A stretch of 59,189 bases of DNA from an uncultured Pelagibacteraceae bacterium. Its GTDB lineage: Bacteria; Pseudomonadota; Alphaproteobacteria; Pelagibacterales; Pelagibacteraceae. The DNA lies in contig CACJNV010000007.1 of the NCBI GenBank assembly GCA_902594865.1, forward strand, positions 1 through 59,189. Reading direction: 5' to 3'. A program made the translations under genes and the position numbers. The notes beneath the pieces are model-generated. The model saw only the letters and a program-made list of their open reading frames with translations, was not told the DNA's origin and searched no databases. Below are positions 26,403 to 35,680 of the stretch, in pieces (positions within the stretch are counted from its first letter, which is position 1; every line of letters starts with the position of its first letter).

Positions 26403-26553
26403 AGTTACCTCCTTCTTGTAAAATAACATTATAGAAGAAAACTAATTAATGAAAAAATCAAATATTAGTTATGCGAATTTTAAATATAATAATTTCAACT
26501 ATTAGTAGATACTTTGATGCATTAAAATACTATAAAACTGAACTTTTATTATT

Positions 26554-27387
26554 ATGAACAAAATTTTAACCAAAAATGAAATAACAAAATTTAAAGAAGA
26601 TGGCGCAATATTTCTAAAAAACAAATTCGATATTAATTGGATTAATAAACTTAAGATAGGTATAGAAAAAGATATTTCTAATCCTAGTCCTAGATTTAAA
26701 TCTCACACAACTAAAAAAAATGTTCCAGCCTATCTAGAGGATTACTGGACTTGGCATTTAATTCCTGAATTTAAAGAATTTGTTTATAAATCACCTTATG
26801 CACAGATAGCTGCAGAATTAATGTCTGCAAAAAAAATCAATTTAGTAATGGATAATTGGTTTTTGAGAGAGGCAGGGTCAAAATCTTCAACACCTTTTCA
26901 TCACGATATCAGTTATTTTGATATGGATGGAACAATGTGTGTTTTGTGGCTTCCACTGCAACCAACAAAAAAAAATGAGGGAGTTGTTTGGGTGAGGGGC
27001 TCACATTTATGGAATAAATTTTTTTTGAGAGTTTTGTTCAAGGATGGACATAAAATTGAAGGTAATGAATGCGTGGTTAATGGAAAAAAATATGAATTAC
27101 CTCCAGATATTTTAGGAAATAAAGATAAATATGATTTTTTACAATGGGATTGTGAATTAGGGGATGCAGTAGTTTTTGATATGAGAACACTCCACGGAAG
27201 TTTGAATGAGATTATTCCTGATAAAACTTTAAGTAGATATACCTTAAGAGTTTCAAAAGAAGATGCAAAAATAAGTTATGATGGAGATTGGACAAGTTTT
27301 GATTATAGGAAAGCAATGCAAGAAGCAGGTTATAAAAACGGAGATCCTGTTGAGGGAGAAATGTTCCCTACACTATATGAAGCTTAA
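26554..27387 (+). CDS. Phytanoyl-CoA dioxygenase (PhyH) family protein
   Basis: Non-heme Fe(II)/2-oxoglutarate oxygenase of 277 residues. Iron ligands are in TPFHHDISYFDMDG (H-x-D near residue 114) and in FDMRTLHGSLNE near residue 212. The 2OG arginine is in SRYTLRVS near residue 229. Family members hydroxylate lipids, amino acids, osmolytes or alkylphosphonates, and the substrate is not evident. The gene stands alone, convergent on the ABC ATPase gene. The 124-base upstream gap holds nothing recognisable. Confidence 0.85.
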   Translation: MNKILTKNEITKFKEDGAIFLKNKFDINWINKLKIGIEKDISNPSPRFKSHTTKKNVPAYLEDYWTWHLIPEFKEFVYKSPYAQIAAELMSAKKINLVMDNWFLREAGSKSSTPFHHDISYFDMDGTMCVLWLPLQPTKKNEGVVWVRGSHLWNKFFLRVLFKDGHKIEGNECVVNGKKYELPPDILGNKDKYDFLQWDCELGDAVVFDMRTLHGSLNEIIPDKTLSRYTLRVSKEDAKISYDGDWTSFDYRKAMQEAGYKNGDPVEGEMFPTLYEA

Positions 27388-27389
27388 GA

Positions 27390-28181
27390 TTAATTGTTAA
27401 TCCTATTCATTTCTTCAAGTTCAACTTCAAGCTTATCAAGCTCTTCACCACCAGCCATCATCCCCAAAAGCTCCTCACGACTAATATCTTTTTTATTAAA
27501 AGTTCCTAAACTTTTACCTCTATTTAGAACTGTAAAACTATTTCCAACTGGATATGCATGATGAACGTTATGTGTAATTAAAATTACAGCTAATCCTTGC
27601 GAAGCTGCTTTTACAACATATTTTAAAACCATTGAGGCTTGATGAACACCTAATGCAGAAGTTGGTTCATCTAAAACTAAAACTTTTGCTCCAAAATATA
27701 TAGCTCTTGATATTGCTAAACATTGTCTTTCACCTCCAGACATTGTTCCTACAGCTTGTGAAGGATCTCTTACGTCAATTCCAATTTGACCCATTCTCTC
27801 TGCAGCAATTTGATTTGCTTTTTGAATATCAAAAGTTTTTAAAAATGGAGGTCCCTTTAATGGTTCTCTTCCCATAAAAAAGTTTCTTGTAACACTCATC
27901 AATGGAACTAAAGCTAAGTCTTGGTAAACCGTTCCAATTCCCATATCCAAAGCATCTTTTGGTGAGTCAAAAATAGTTTTTTTTCCTTCGATTACTATTT
28001 CACCTTCATCAGGTTTATGAACACCAGCTAAAGTTTTAATCAATGTAGATTTACCAGCACCATTGTCTCCAAGTAAACACATGATCTCACCTTTTTTCAA
28101 TTTCATAGTGACATCTTTAAGAGCAATTACTTTCCCAAAAAATTTGCTAATGTTATTAAATTCTATTAAATTTTCTGACAT
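27390..28181 (-). CDS. Sugar ABC transporter ATPase, single-domain type
   Basis: ABC ATPase of 263 residues with Walker [10 protein letters not shown] near residue 37, signature [13 protein letters not shown], Walker [12 protein letters not shown] and LITHN. It has only one nucleotide-binding domain, unlike the double-domain RbsA/XylG ATPases of most sugar importers of this class; this is the FrcA-like form. It overlaps the permease gene by one base and is the last gene of the importer operon (binding protein, permease, ATPase). Confidence 0.92.
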   Translation of the reverse strand: MSENLIEFNNISKFFGKVIALKDVTMKLKKGEIMCLLGDNGAGKSTLIKTLAGVHKPDEGEIVIEGKKTIFDSPKDALDMGIGTVYQDLALVPLMSVTRNFFMGREPLKGPPFLKTFDIQKANQIAAERMGQIGIDVRDPSQAVGTMSGGERQCLAISRAIYFGAKVLVLDEPTSALGVHQASMVLKYVVKAASQGLAVILITHNVHHAYPVGNSFTVLNRGKSLGTFNKKDISREELLGMMAGGEELDKLEVELEEMNRINN

Positions 28182-29308
28182 TATTTACTCTCTGTTACTC
28201 TTTTTCTAATGTAATTATTGAATACAACAGCAATTAACATCATTGCTCCCAAAAACACTTTAAACCAATCAGTATCAACATCTGTGTAAAATATTCCCAT
28301 AGATACAGTTCCAAATATTAATGCACCAAAAGCTGCACCAATTGCAGAACCATACCCTCCTGTTAATAAACATCCACCAACAACTGCTGCTGCAATTGCC
28401 TCTAATTCTTTTAAATTTCCTCTCATAGTATCTGCAGAACCGGCATCTAAAACTTGAATAGTTGCAAAAATTGTAGCTGCGACCGCAGTGCCAATAAATA
28501 AACTTATTTTCACTCTTCCAACAGGCACACCAACATTTGTTGCACCGTTTTTGTCTCCTCCTGATGCAAAAATCCAGTTTCCATATCTAGTCTTCATTAA
28601 TATCCATGTTGCAAAAAGGGTGGCTGCAATAAACCATATTACCGAAGGTGGAATACCGGTAGCTAATGGAGTCCCATCAGTTCTTAATGCAATTAAATTC
28701 ATTGAACCTAACCAAGTGAATAACCATTTAAATGTATCAGTTGCAAACATCCAAGCGATTGGATCATTCTCAATTAAAACTCTTAAACCAGGAACTTGAG
28801 TTCTTCCGGTAATTAATCTTGTGATTGCTAATGTAGCTCCTCTTAATATAAACAACATTGCCAGAGTTACTATAAAAGATGGAAGTCCAGTTCTTACAAC
28901 AAGGATACCATTGAAGTATCCAACTAGTACCGCCATCGCAAAAGCAAAAATAATACTTACCCATAAAGGCCAACCCCAATAAATTGCAGGTATTGCTATA
29001 CAAATTCCTGCAAAACCAATCATGGATCCAATTGATAAATCAAATTCACCACCAATCATTAACATTGCTGCAGCAATTGCAATAATTCCTAAATTTGCAG
29101 AGACATCTAAAAAGTTTAGAGTTCCATAAGCACTAAACATTCCAGTGTCACCTGCAACTATTCCAAAAAATATGAATACTAAAATCGCACCACCAACAGC
29201 ACCTAACTCAGGTCTATTTAAAAGTAATCTTAGTTTTGATACTTCTTTAAGTCTTTCGTCTTGACCCGAAGTTTTTTTTGATGCGATACTTTTTGCTTTA
29301 TCTGACAT
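28181..29308 (-). CDS. Sugar ABC transporter permease (ribose/xylose/fructose class)
   Basis: Inner-membrane permease of 375 residues with about nine hydrophobic segments. The family pattern [28 protein letters not shown] (residues about 78-105) and the late [30 protein letters not shown] are typical of BPD_transp_2 permeases for monosaccharides or polyols. The 55-residue loop from about residue 190 to 220 is unusually long. It is separated from the upstream binding-protein gene by a hairpin terminator, so it is probably expressed at a lower level. Confidence 0.93.
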   Translation of the reverse strand: MSDKAKSIASKKTSGQDERLKEVSKLRLLLNRPELGAVGGAILVFIFFGIVAGDTGMFSAYGTLNFLDVSANLGIIAIAAAMLMIGGEFDLSIGSMIGFAGICIAIPAIYWGWPLWVSIIFAFAMAVLVGYFNGILVVRTGLPSFIVTLAMLFILRGATLAITRLITGRTQVPGLRVLIENDPIAWMFATDTFKWLFTWLGSMNLIALRTDGTPLATGIPPSVIWFIAATLFATWILMKTRYGNWIFASGGDKNGATNVGVPVGRVKISLFIGTAVAATIFATIQVLDAGSADTMRGNLKELEAIAAAVVGGCLLTGGYGSAIGAAFGALIFGTVSMGIFYTDVDTDWFKVFLGAMMLIAVVFNNYIRKRVTESK

Positions 29309-29329
29309 TAATTTGAATTTTGTTTAGAA

Positions 29330-29362
29330 AAAAGGCCTAACTAAAAGTTAGTTAGGCCTTTT
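29330..29362 (-). terminator. Intergenic terminator/attenuator after the binding-protein gene
   Basis: Perfect 13-base arms (AAAAGGCCTAACT and AGTTAGGCCTTTT) flank a seven-base loop. In the minus-strand transcript the stem is followed by six T's. It starts about ten bases after the binding-protein stop and ends about 20 bases before the permease start. Position and shape suit a leaky terminator that yields more binding protein than membrane components. The symmetric A/T flanks make it work in both directions in principle. Confidence 0.85.
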
Positions 29363-29372
29363 GTAGTATTTT

Positions 29373-30296
29373 TTATCTATAACCTTGAGCTGCCCACTTA
29401 ATTACTTTAGCAGCATTGTCAGGAGTTACGAAACCAGGACCAGTCATAACTACACCAGCTGGCATTGTTCCATATCTCATATACTGACCAAAGATAGCTA
29501 TTGGTAAGTAACCTTGTAGGTATTGTTGTTGGTCAATCAAAAACTCTACTTTACCTGCAGCAGCAGCTTTCAACATTCCAGGTGACATATCAAATGTACC
29601 AAGTTTAACAGAACCAACTTTTCCTGCAGCTTCTAAAGCTTTAAGAGCAGCTTCACCTGCAAGACCAGCACCTAAAGTTAGGATAGTGTCATATCCACCA
29701 CCTAATTTAGCAGCAACAGCTTTTTGAATTTCTGTTGGATCATTAGAAGTTCCTAAGATGTCAACAGATCCACCAAAACCTTTTTTGAATCCAGCACATC
29801 TTCTGTCTAGCGCAACGTTTCCAACTTCGTGGTTAACACATAGTGCTTTTTTACCACCAGCGGCTTTCATTTTTTGTCCGCCACCTACACCAGCTTCAAA
29901 CTCAGTTTGTCCAACGTGAGCACTGATACCTAGTGATGCAAAGTCATCTGAACCAGAGTTCATTGAAATTACCGGAATACCAGCAGCGATAGCAGCTTTA
30001 ACAGATTTTCCTAAAGCAGCAGCATCTGGAAGAGTAATCACAATACCTTTTGGTTTTTGTGAAACTGCGTTGTCAATTAATTTAGCCATTTCAACCATGT
30101 CGAAAGTAGCAGGTGCAGTGTACTTGCAAGATATTCCCATATCTGCACATCCTTTATCTACACCATTCTTAGCAACAGACCAAAACGGGTCATTAGCTTG
30201 TCCGTGAGATACAACGATCACATCTACTGCTAAAGCAGAAACTGAAAGCATAACCCAAGCAACAAAAGCTAGTAATGATTTATATAATGTTTTCAT
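29373..30296 (-). CDS. Periplasmic sugar-binding protein of ABC transporter
   Basis: Periplasmic binding protein of 307 residues in the ribose-binding (type 1, Peripla_BP_4) fold. A signal peptide (LYKSLLAFVAWVMLSVSALA) is cut before VDVIVVSHGQANDPFWS. GIVITLPDAAALGKSVKAAI, IPVISMNSGSDDF and KLGTFDMSP are family features. Compared with ribose-binding proteins it resembles the FrcB group; an inositol, polyol or hexose ligand is plausible beside IolG/IolE-type genes but not proven. Codon use is markedly more biased than its neighbours, suggesting high expression. A 21-bp palindrome lies 90 bases upstream. Confidence 0.93.
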   Translation of the reverse strand: MKTLYKSLLAFVAWVMLSVSALAVDVIVVSHGQANDPFWSVAKNGVDKGCADMGISCKYTAPATFDMVEMAKLIDNAVSQKPKGIVITLPDAAALGKSVKAAIAAGIPVISMNSGSDDFASLGISAHVGQTEFEAGVGGGQKMKAAGGKKALCVNHEVGNVALDRRCAGFKKGFGGSVDILGTSNDPTEIQKAVAAKLGGGYDTILTLGAGLAGEAALKALEAAGKVGSVKLGTFDMSPGMLKAAAAGKVEFLIDQQQYLQGYLPIAIFGQYMRYGTMPAGVVMTGPGFVTPDNAAKVIKWAAQGYR

Positions 30297-30385
30297 TTAT
30301 TTCCCTCTCGTTTAAATAAAAGTTAACTTTTTATGCGCGGACGTTAACATAAACAAAAGTAGGTTGTAAAGGTGTCATGGACAAT

Positions 30386-30406
30386 ATGTATAGAAAATAT
30401 ATATAT
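30386..30406. promoter_or_regulatory. Candidate operator, site 1 of a four-site palindrome family
   Basis: This 21-bp element has ATGTATAG, then AAAAT, then ATATATAT, with the symmetric core GTAT-n7-ATAT. It lies 90 bases upstream of the sugar-binding-protein start. The same pattern occurs at 37016, 44856 and 49444, each time in an intergenic control region. It may bind a dimeric regulator. Because the sequence is AT-rich it could also carry promoter -10 elements. Confidence 0.5.
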
Positions 30407-30429
30407 CTTAGAATAATTATAATTTAGAA

Positions 30430-31443
30430 TTAAAACTTAATTTTTATTTGTTTTCTTTGTTTTAATGACTGTGATGCGGCGTTAGCAATTATCAAAGCTC
30501 TTCTTCCATCCTCAAAACTTGAAATAGGGGACTTTTTTTTTCTTGAATATAAAGCTAATTCATCAAGTTGAAGCCTGTAAGCATCAACATATCTATCTAT
30601 AAAAAAATTTAAAAGTGGTTTTTTCTGTGATGTGTTGTTTTTTGTAAAAATCTCTGTTTCATTCTCACTTTTATTTCCAGATATTAACATTCCTTTTGAA
30701 CCAAATAACTCTACTCTTTGATCGTACCCAAAGCTACAGTGTCTAGAATTTGTAATTATACATTGCACACCTTGTTTTGATTTCAAAAGACATGAAGCTA
30801 GTTCATAATCTTTAATTTTATCAAATCGTTTATCTGAAATATTACTAGCTGTAGTAAAAATATTTTCTATCTCATCTTTTTCCAAATAAAATCTTAACAA
30901 ATCAAAGTCATGAATCATCATGTCTTTAAATATGCCACCAGATACTTTTAAATAATTTAATGAAGGTGGGGCAGGATCCCGGCTGGTGATAATTATTTTT
31001 TCTAGTTTTCCAATTTTTCCTTTTCTTAAGTCATGTTTTATTGAACTATGTCCTGGGTCATACCTTCTGTTAAAACCTAATTGTATTTTAGGTTTAAACT
31101 TTTTGATCTCTTTTGAACATTTATTAACCTTATCAATATTTAAATCTAAAGGTTTTTCACAAAAGACTACTTTTTTATATTTTGCTGCCTCTTTTATAAA
31201 TTTAATATGAGTAGAAGTACTAGATGCAATAAATATTAAATCTATATTTTTATCTCTAAAAGCTTCTTCAGGGGTACTAATATCAATTGTATTAAATTTT
31301 CTTGAAATATTTTTCGCTAATTTCTTACTGATATCAAAAGTATATTTTAATTTGAAACTTTTATGATTTATTAAGTTTTCAGCATGCATTTGACCTATTC
31401 TACCTAGACCAAGTAATGCTACGTTTATTTGATTTTTACCCAT
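30430..31443 (-). CDS. iolG: IolG-like inositol 2-dehydrogenase (Gfo/Idh/MocA family)
   Basis: NAD(P)-dependent dehydrogenase of 337 residues. The Rossmann motif is VALLGLGRIGQMHAENL. CEKPLDLN carries the family lysine near residue 97. IQLGFNRRYDPGH, SRDPAPPSLNYLKVSGG and FKDMMIHDFDLLRFYL follow closely the IolG/inositol dehydrogenase pattern, including the catalytic Asp/His of the last segment. It likely oxidises myo-inositol or an isomer at one hydroxyl. Its ATG lies within the end of the next upstream gene (19-base overlap), so both are one unit. Confidence 0.85.
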   Translation of the reverse strand: MGKNQINVALLGLGRIGQMHAENLINHKSFKLKYTFDISKKLAKNISRKFNTIDISTPEEAFRDKNIDLIFIASSTSTHIKFIKEAAKYKKVVFCEKPLDLNIDKVNKCSKEIKKFKPKIQLGFNRRYDPGHSSIKHDLRKGKIGKLEKIIITSRDPAPPSLNYLKVSGGIFKDMMIHDFDLLRFYLEKDEIENIFTTASNISDKRFDKIKDYELASCLLKSKQGVQCIITNSRHCSFGYDQRVELFGSKGMLISGNKSENETEIFTKNNTSQKKPLLNFFIDRYVDAYRLQLDELALYSRKKKSPISSFEDGRRALIIANAASQSLKQRKQIKIKF

Positions 31444-32573
31444 TTTTTACTTTTTGATGAAACCTTACATGCATTAATAAATTTAGCAGTTTCAAATCCT
31501 TCATCTTCATCAGGATAAAAATATCGCTTTTTTGATTTACTTTTTAACGATTGTGCAAATTCTTTATATATATTTGCAAACGCATCTAAATATCCTTCTG
31601 GATGTCCAAATTTAATTCTAGAAAAATTCTTTGAAAAATCTGCATTATGAAAACCTCTTTCTAAAAGTTTTACCGCACCTTTGGAAGGATTTAACTTTAA
31701 GTAACCAGGATCATTTTGAACCCATTCCAAACTTCCTTTGTCACCATAGACTCTTATTCTTAATCCATAAACTCCTCCTCTAGACATTACGCTAGTCCAA
31801 AACATACCTTTTGCACCGTTTGTAAAATTAATCATAACTTGAGCATTATCATCCATTTTTATCTTTGGAGAAATTTGCTTTATATCAGCAAAAACATTTG
31901 TTCCTTTCAAACCAGATATATACATTGCTAAATGATAAGCATGAGATCCAATTTCATTTAATACAGCAGAAGAACCAACAATATTTTTATCAAGTTTCCA
32001 TTTTAATTTCTTTTTTGCATTTCTGCTATTGATAGATGATCCATCAGACCAATCCTGCACATATTCAACATTTATCATTCTTACTTTTCCAATTCTGCCT
32101 CTCTCAACAAGAATTTTTGCCTGTCTAACCATTGGATAAGCTGAGTAGTTATGTGTAAGTGCATATTTGATTTTTTTATTTTTTTTAATTGATTTGAAAA
32201 GTTTTTTTGCTTGCTCTAAATTTCCAGCAAAAGGTTTATCAGAAATTATATTTACATTTTTTGAAATAAATTTTTCAGCAATAATTTGATGACTTGATGG
32301 AGGTGTCATTATAGCAACTACATTAATTCCATCTTTTCTCTTAAATTCTTCTTCAGCCATTTCTTTGTAATTTGAGTAACATCTGTCAGGTGAAATGCCT
32401 ATGCTCTTTCCAAACTTAGTAGAAATTTTTACATTTCTAGAAAAAACACCAGCTACTATTTCGTACTGATCATCAAATCGAGATGAAATTCTATGAACAT
32501 GACCAATCCAGGAACCAGGACCACCACCAACAATTCCTAATCTTAATTTTTTAGTTTTATTTGATTTAAACAT
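31425..32573 (-). CDS. Gfo/Idh/MocA-family oxidoreductase
   Basis: A second dehydrogenase of the family, 382 residues from the preferred start. The Rossmann motif is LRLGIVGGGPGSWIGHVHR, longer than usual, and DKPFAGN carries the family EKP-type lysine (Asp replaces Glu). GSSAVLNEIGSHAYHLAMYI holds the catalytic histidine region near residue 216, and HPEGYLDAFANIYKEF is near the end. A longer frame opens at 32651 but runs into the divergent iolE gene; the ATG at 32573 leaves a 28-base gap and is preferred. It belongs to a group often seen with inositol genes. Exact substrate unknown. Confidence 0.85.
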   Translation of the reverse strand: MFKSNKTKKLRLGIVGGGPGSWIGHVHRISSRFDDQYEIVAGVFSRNVKISTKFGKSIGISPDRCYSNYKEMAEEEFKRKDGINVVAIMTPPSSHQIIAEKFISKNVNIISDKPFAGNLEQAKKLFKSIKKNKKIKYALTHNYSAYPMVRQAKILVERGRIGKVRMINVEYVQDWSDGSSINSRNAKKKLKWKLDKNIVGSSAVLNEIGSHAYHLAMYISGLKGTNVFADIKQISPKIKMDDNAQVMINFTNGAKGMFWTSVMSRGGVYGLRIRVYGDKGSLEWVQNDPGYLKLNPSKGAVKLLERGFHNADFSKNFSRIKFGHPEGYLDAFANIYKEFAQSLKSKSKKRYFYPDEDEGFETAKFINACKVSSKSKKWVKIK

Positions 32574-32601
32574 TGAATATATCTTAGCAAAAAAAATATT
32601 T

Positions 32602-33504
32602 ATGTCAGTAAAATTAGGAATAGCACCAATAGCATGGAGTAATGACGACATGCCAGAACTTGGGGGCGATACTTCTTTGGAACAATGCTTATCAGAAGCA
32701 AGTCAGGCAGGTTTTATTGGAATTGAGTCTGGAGGAAAATTTCCCAAAACATCTGGGGAGTTAATTCCTAAATTAAAAGAGTTCAATTTAAATCTTTGCT
32801 CAGGTTGGTATGGAGCAAATTTAAGAAAAAATAGCATTACTGAGGAAAAAAATTTAATTCAAGATCAGCTAAAATTATTTAAAGATTGTAATTCACCTTG
32901 TATGGTTTTTGCTGAGGTTTCAGGTTCAATTCAAGGAGATCCAAACAGAAAACTTTCTACAAGACCAAAAATGGATCTTGATGAAGCTAAAGAATATTAT
33001 TCAAAAATTTCTGAAATGGGAAAATATTTAGAAGATGAAGGAATGCCTCTTGCTTACCATCATCACATGGGAACTGTTATAGAAACTGAGGAAGATACCA
33101 TAAGATTGTTAGAAAATACCGATGATAGTGTTAAACTTACTTTAGACACTGGCCACATGTTATTTGCTCAGGGTAATTCTCTAAAAATTTTAAAAGATTT
33201 CAGTGAAAGACTTATTCATATGCACTGCAAAGATATTAGAAAAGATGTTTTAGAAAAATCTTTGAAAGAAGATTTAAGTTTTAGAGGAGCTTTTTTAGAG
33301 GGTGCTTTTACGGTACCTGGAGATGGTTGTATTGATTACAAACCATTATTTGATATATTAAAAGAAAAAAAATATTCAGGTTGGTTGGTAGTTGAAGCTG
33401 AGCAAGATCCAGCAAAAGCAAATCCTTTTGAATATGCAAAGATTGGTTATAAATATTTAACTGAAACCTTAAATAGCAGTAATTTAGAGATCTTTAAAAA
33501 TTGA
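32602..33504 (+). CDS. iolE: IolE-like inosose dehydratase
   Basis: TIM-barrel metalloenzyme of 300 residues of the sugar phosphate isomerase/epimerase family. The start VKLGIAPIAWSNDDMPELGG is close to IolE (2-keto-myo-inositol dehydratase). Metal-site residues are in LAYHHHMGTVIET, LTLDTGHMLFA, MHCKDIR and LVVEAEQDP. IolE converts inosose to trihydroxycyclohexanedione, the substrate of IolD, whose gene lies at 49.5 kb. It is divergent from the two dehydrogenase genes, forming a small inositol module. Confidence 0.9.
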   Translation: MSVKLGIAPIAWSNDDMPELGGDTSLEQCLSEASQAGFIGIESGGKFPKTSGELIPKLKEFNLNLCSGWYGANLRKNSITEEKNLIQDQLKLFKDCNSPCMVFAEVSGSIQGDPNRKLSTRPKMDLDEAKEYYSKISEMGKYLEDEGMPLAYHHHMGTVIETEEDTIRLLENTDDSVKLTLDTGHMLFAQGNSLKILKDFSERLIHMHCKDIRKDVLEKSLKEDLSFRGAFLEGAFTVPGDGCIDYKPLFDILKEKKYSGWLVVEAEQDPAKANPFEYAKIGYKYLTETLNSSNLEIFKN

Positions 33505-34005
33505 TTATCTATAAATAGAAGTAAGTTCGTTATTTCCTGCCGCAACACAAGGAGATTTAAAACAAGTACCAACAATCCATTCAGAGCCAGGATCAGGTAA
33601 AAAATTAGAGGACATAACAAATATCACACCCATTTCAACCGCTTGACCAGCTTTACCTTCAGCTTTTATTCTTGGATCAGGATCAGTTTTTACTTTTGAG
33701 TCATCAGAAAAAGGATTTTCTATTTTTAAGTTTTCATTGATATAATTAACAACTTTATCAGCTATCCATTCACCATTACATGGATCACCCCAAACAGTGA
33801 ATTTACCTTCATCGTTATTTCCACATTTATTAATTTCATCATTAATTAGATCAACAACTTTGTTGTGATTTTCTTTTACTAAATTGGCTTTAGCTTCTAC
33901 TGCAGGTCTTGTACTTGCTGTCCAAATCAACATACCAACTACAAAGATTGCAGATGCTGATACTAACAATTCTAAAAATCCAAAATTTTTGAAATTAATT
34001 TTCAT
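33505..34005 (-). CDS. Membrane-anchored pilin-like protein of unknown function
   Basis: This 166-residue protein has a short basic N-terminus and one hydrophobic helix (FGFLELLVSASAIFVVGMLIWTA), like a type IV pilin but with the glutamate two places earlier than in the canonical leader. The exported part has four cysteines (in NKCGNN, GDPCNGEW, GTCFKSPC) able to form disulfides and an ENPF motif after an amphipathic helix. No pilus genes are nearby. It sits between a 2-hydroxyacid dehydrogenase and iolE, with one base between it and the former, so it may be expressed with the dehydrogenase. Confidence 0.55.
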   Translation of the reverse strand: MKINFKNFGFLELLVSASAIFVVGMLIWTASTRPAVEAKANLVKENHNKVVDLINDEINKCGNNDEGKFTVWGDPCNGEWIADKVVNYINENLKIENPFSDDSKVKTDPDPRIKAEGKAGQAVEMGVIFVMSSNFLPDPGSEWIVGTCFKSPCVAAGNNELTSIYR

Positions 34006-34006
34006 A

Positions 34007-34972
34007 TTAAAGTTTTACAATTTTAGATTTTTCTAACTTTTCCTCAAAAAAATCAATAATATTTTGAATTGTCTCTTTACCCATTCTTGTCATACATTCA
34101 TCGGTAAAAGCTGCAGTATGCGGACTTAAGTAAACTTTTTCATTTTTAAGAAGTGGATTATTATCATCAGGTGGTTCTTTTTTAAAAACATCAATACCAG
34201 CTCCAAAAATTAAATTTTCATTGAGCGCTTTATCAAGATCTTCTTCATGAATAATTCCACCTCTTGCTGCATTAATAATAATGCAAGTTTTTTTCATTGT
34301 TTTTAATAAATCATAATTTATTAAATTTTCGGTTTTCTCTGTCAAAGGCATATGGAGCGAAATAACATCCATAGTTTTTACTGCTTCGGATAGATCTTCT
34401 ACTTTTTTTCCTCCTAATTCTTCAATTTTATCTTTGTCTACAAATGGATCATAAACAAATACATTCATTTCAAAACCCAGACACCTTTTAATTAAAGCTT
34501 TTCCTATTCTTCCAAAACCCATTATCAAAAAATTTTTTTTCCAAACTTCTATTGTTTTTGGTAATTTATTTCTGTCTTTAAAATTTCCATCTCTTACTGT
34601 TTTGTCAAATAAGTCTTTTCTTTTTGCAATATTTAACAAAACGAACATTACATGCTCTGCAACTGTAACAGCATTAGCATTAGCTGTTATTGCTATTTTT
34701 ATATCTTTTTCTTTAGCTTTTTTTAAATCGATATTGTCGTAACCAACACCATGTCTTGAAATAATTTTTAAATTTTTTGCTTCTTCAAAGGTTTCACCAG
34801 GTAGCTTTGCAATTCTTATTGATGCACCATCGCAATCTTTTAATTTTGATTTTAAATTTTCTACTGAAGTATCATCAGTTACTTCAACATCAAAGTTAGG
34901 GTGGTTATTAATTAATTCCATACCTTTTTCATGGACTTTTTGAATAATCAATATCTTTTTTTTATTACTCAT
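34007..34972 (-). CDS. D-isomer 2-hydroxyacid dehydrogenase (SerA-like, short form)
   Basis: NAD-dependent dehydrogenase of 321 residues. The nucleotide site is LIMGFGRIGKAL near residue 151. The catalytic Arg-Glu-His set is in NAARGGIIHEEDL, FKKEPPD and LSPHTAAFTDE, and the GVGYDNIDL substrate motif is near residue 76. It lacks the ACT regulatory domain of biosynthetic SerA, so a catabolic hydroxyacid or sugar-acid role is likelier. It is divergent from the TRAP transporter operon across a 111-base gap with no recognised operator. Confidence 0.87.
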   Translation of the reverse strand: MSNKKKILIIQKVHEKGMELINNHPNFDVEVTDDTSVENLKSKLKDCDGASIRIAKLPGETFEEAKNLKIISRHGVGYDNIDLKKAKEKDIKIAITANANAVTVAEHVMFVLLNIAKRKDLFDKTVRDGNFKDRNKLPKTIEVWKKNFLIMGFGRIGKALIKRCLGFEMNVFVYDPFVDKDKIEELGGKKVEDLSEAVKTMDVISLHMPLTEKTENLINYDLLKTMKKTCIIINAARGGIIHEEDLDKALNENLIFGAGIDVFKKEPPDDNNPLLKNEKVYLSPHTAAFTDECMTRMGKETIQNIIDFFEEKLEKSKIVKL

Positions 34973-35083
34973 AATTATATATCAATTTTTTAGAGAGCAT
35001 TTTTAATACGAGAATTATTATATAAAGTAAATTAGTTTTTTGATTAAAGTTGTATTTATTAAATAATTAAAATAAATTTAGCT

Positions 35084-35680
35084 GTGAATTTGACAATTAA
35101 TATTCTCCTGTTTGTTTTTAATACCCTTGAGAAAATAAATACTTTTTTTTTAAGAATTGGCAGACAATTTGCATGGATAGCCATATTCTTGATGGTGATT
35201 GTTATCTTGGTACAAGTATTTTTTAGGTATGTATTAAATAATGCACTGCCATGGCCTGATGAGGTTGCTAGATTTTTGATGTTATGGATGACAGGACTGA
35301 TCGCACCTTCTGCTTATAGATGGGGCGGATTTGTTTCTATTGATTTATTAGAGAGATTTTTACCAAAACTTATATCAACTTTTTTAACTTTGTTTTTGTT
35401 AATTGTATCTCTTTTTGTCTTAGTTATAGGTTTAGAATTAGGTTTTAAACATATTAATGCAGGATGGATATTTAATTCTTCTTCGATAAAAATTCCTTTT
35501 CATTTAATTGGTGGTAAAGCAGAACCAATAAAATTAGCTTGGATGTATATGTCTTTACCAGTTGGGATTATATTTTTAATATCTGTGAACATAGAATTAA
35601 TTTTGAGAAATATTCTTACGAATTTTACTAGGTTAGATTTACCTGAAGATTACGATAAACAAAAGTTGGAGACACAATAA
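35084..35680 (+). CDS. dctQ: TRAP transporter small membrane subunit (DctQ)
   Basis: Four-helix membrane subunit of 198 residues, with the DctQ pattern NALPWPDEVARFLMLWMTG near residue 55 and an EPIKLAWMYMSLPVG segment near residue 145. It starts with GTG at 35084; later ATGs would remove the first amphipathic helix. The stop codon overlaps the start of dctM by one base. Operon order is dctQ-dctM-dctP. Confidence 0.9.
   Translation: MNLTINILLFVFNTLEKINTFFLRIGRQFAWIAIFLMVIVILVQVFFRYVLNNALPWPDEVARFLMLWMTGLIAPSAYRWGGFVSIDLLERFLPKLISTFLTLFLLIVSLFVLVIGLELGFKHINAGWIFNSSSIKIPFHLIGGKAEPIKLAWMYMSLPVGIIFLISVNIELILRNILTNFTRLDLPEDYDKQKLETQ

Noticed and set aside
26443..26510. Short open frame upstream of the PhyH gene
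   Set aside because: Only 18 codons, no ribosome-binding site and composition like spacer DNA.
32574..32651. Longer start for the Gfo/Idh/MocA gene at 32651
   Set aside because: It would overlap the first 50 bases of divergent iolE and adds residues without family similarity; the ATG at 32573 precedes the Rossmann strand directly.
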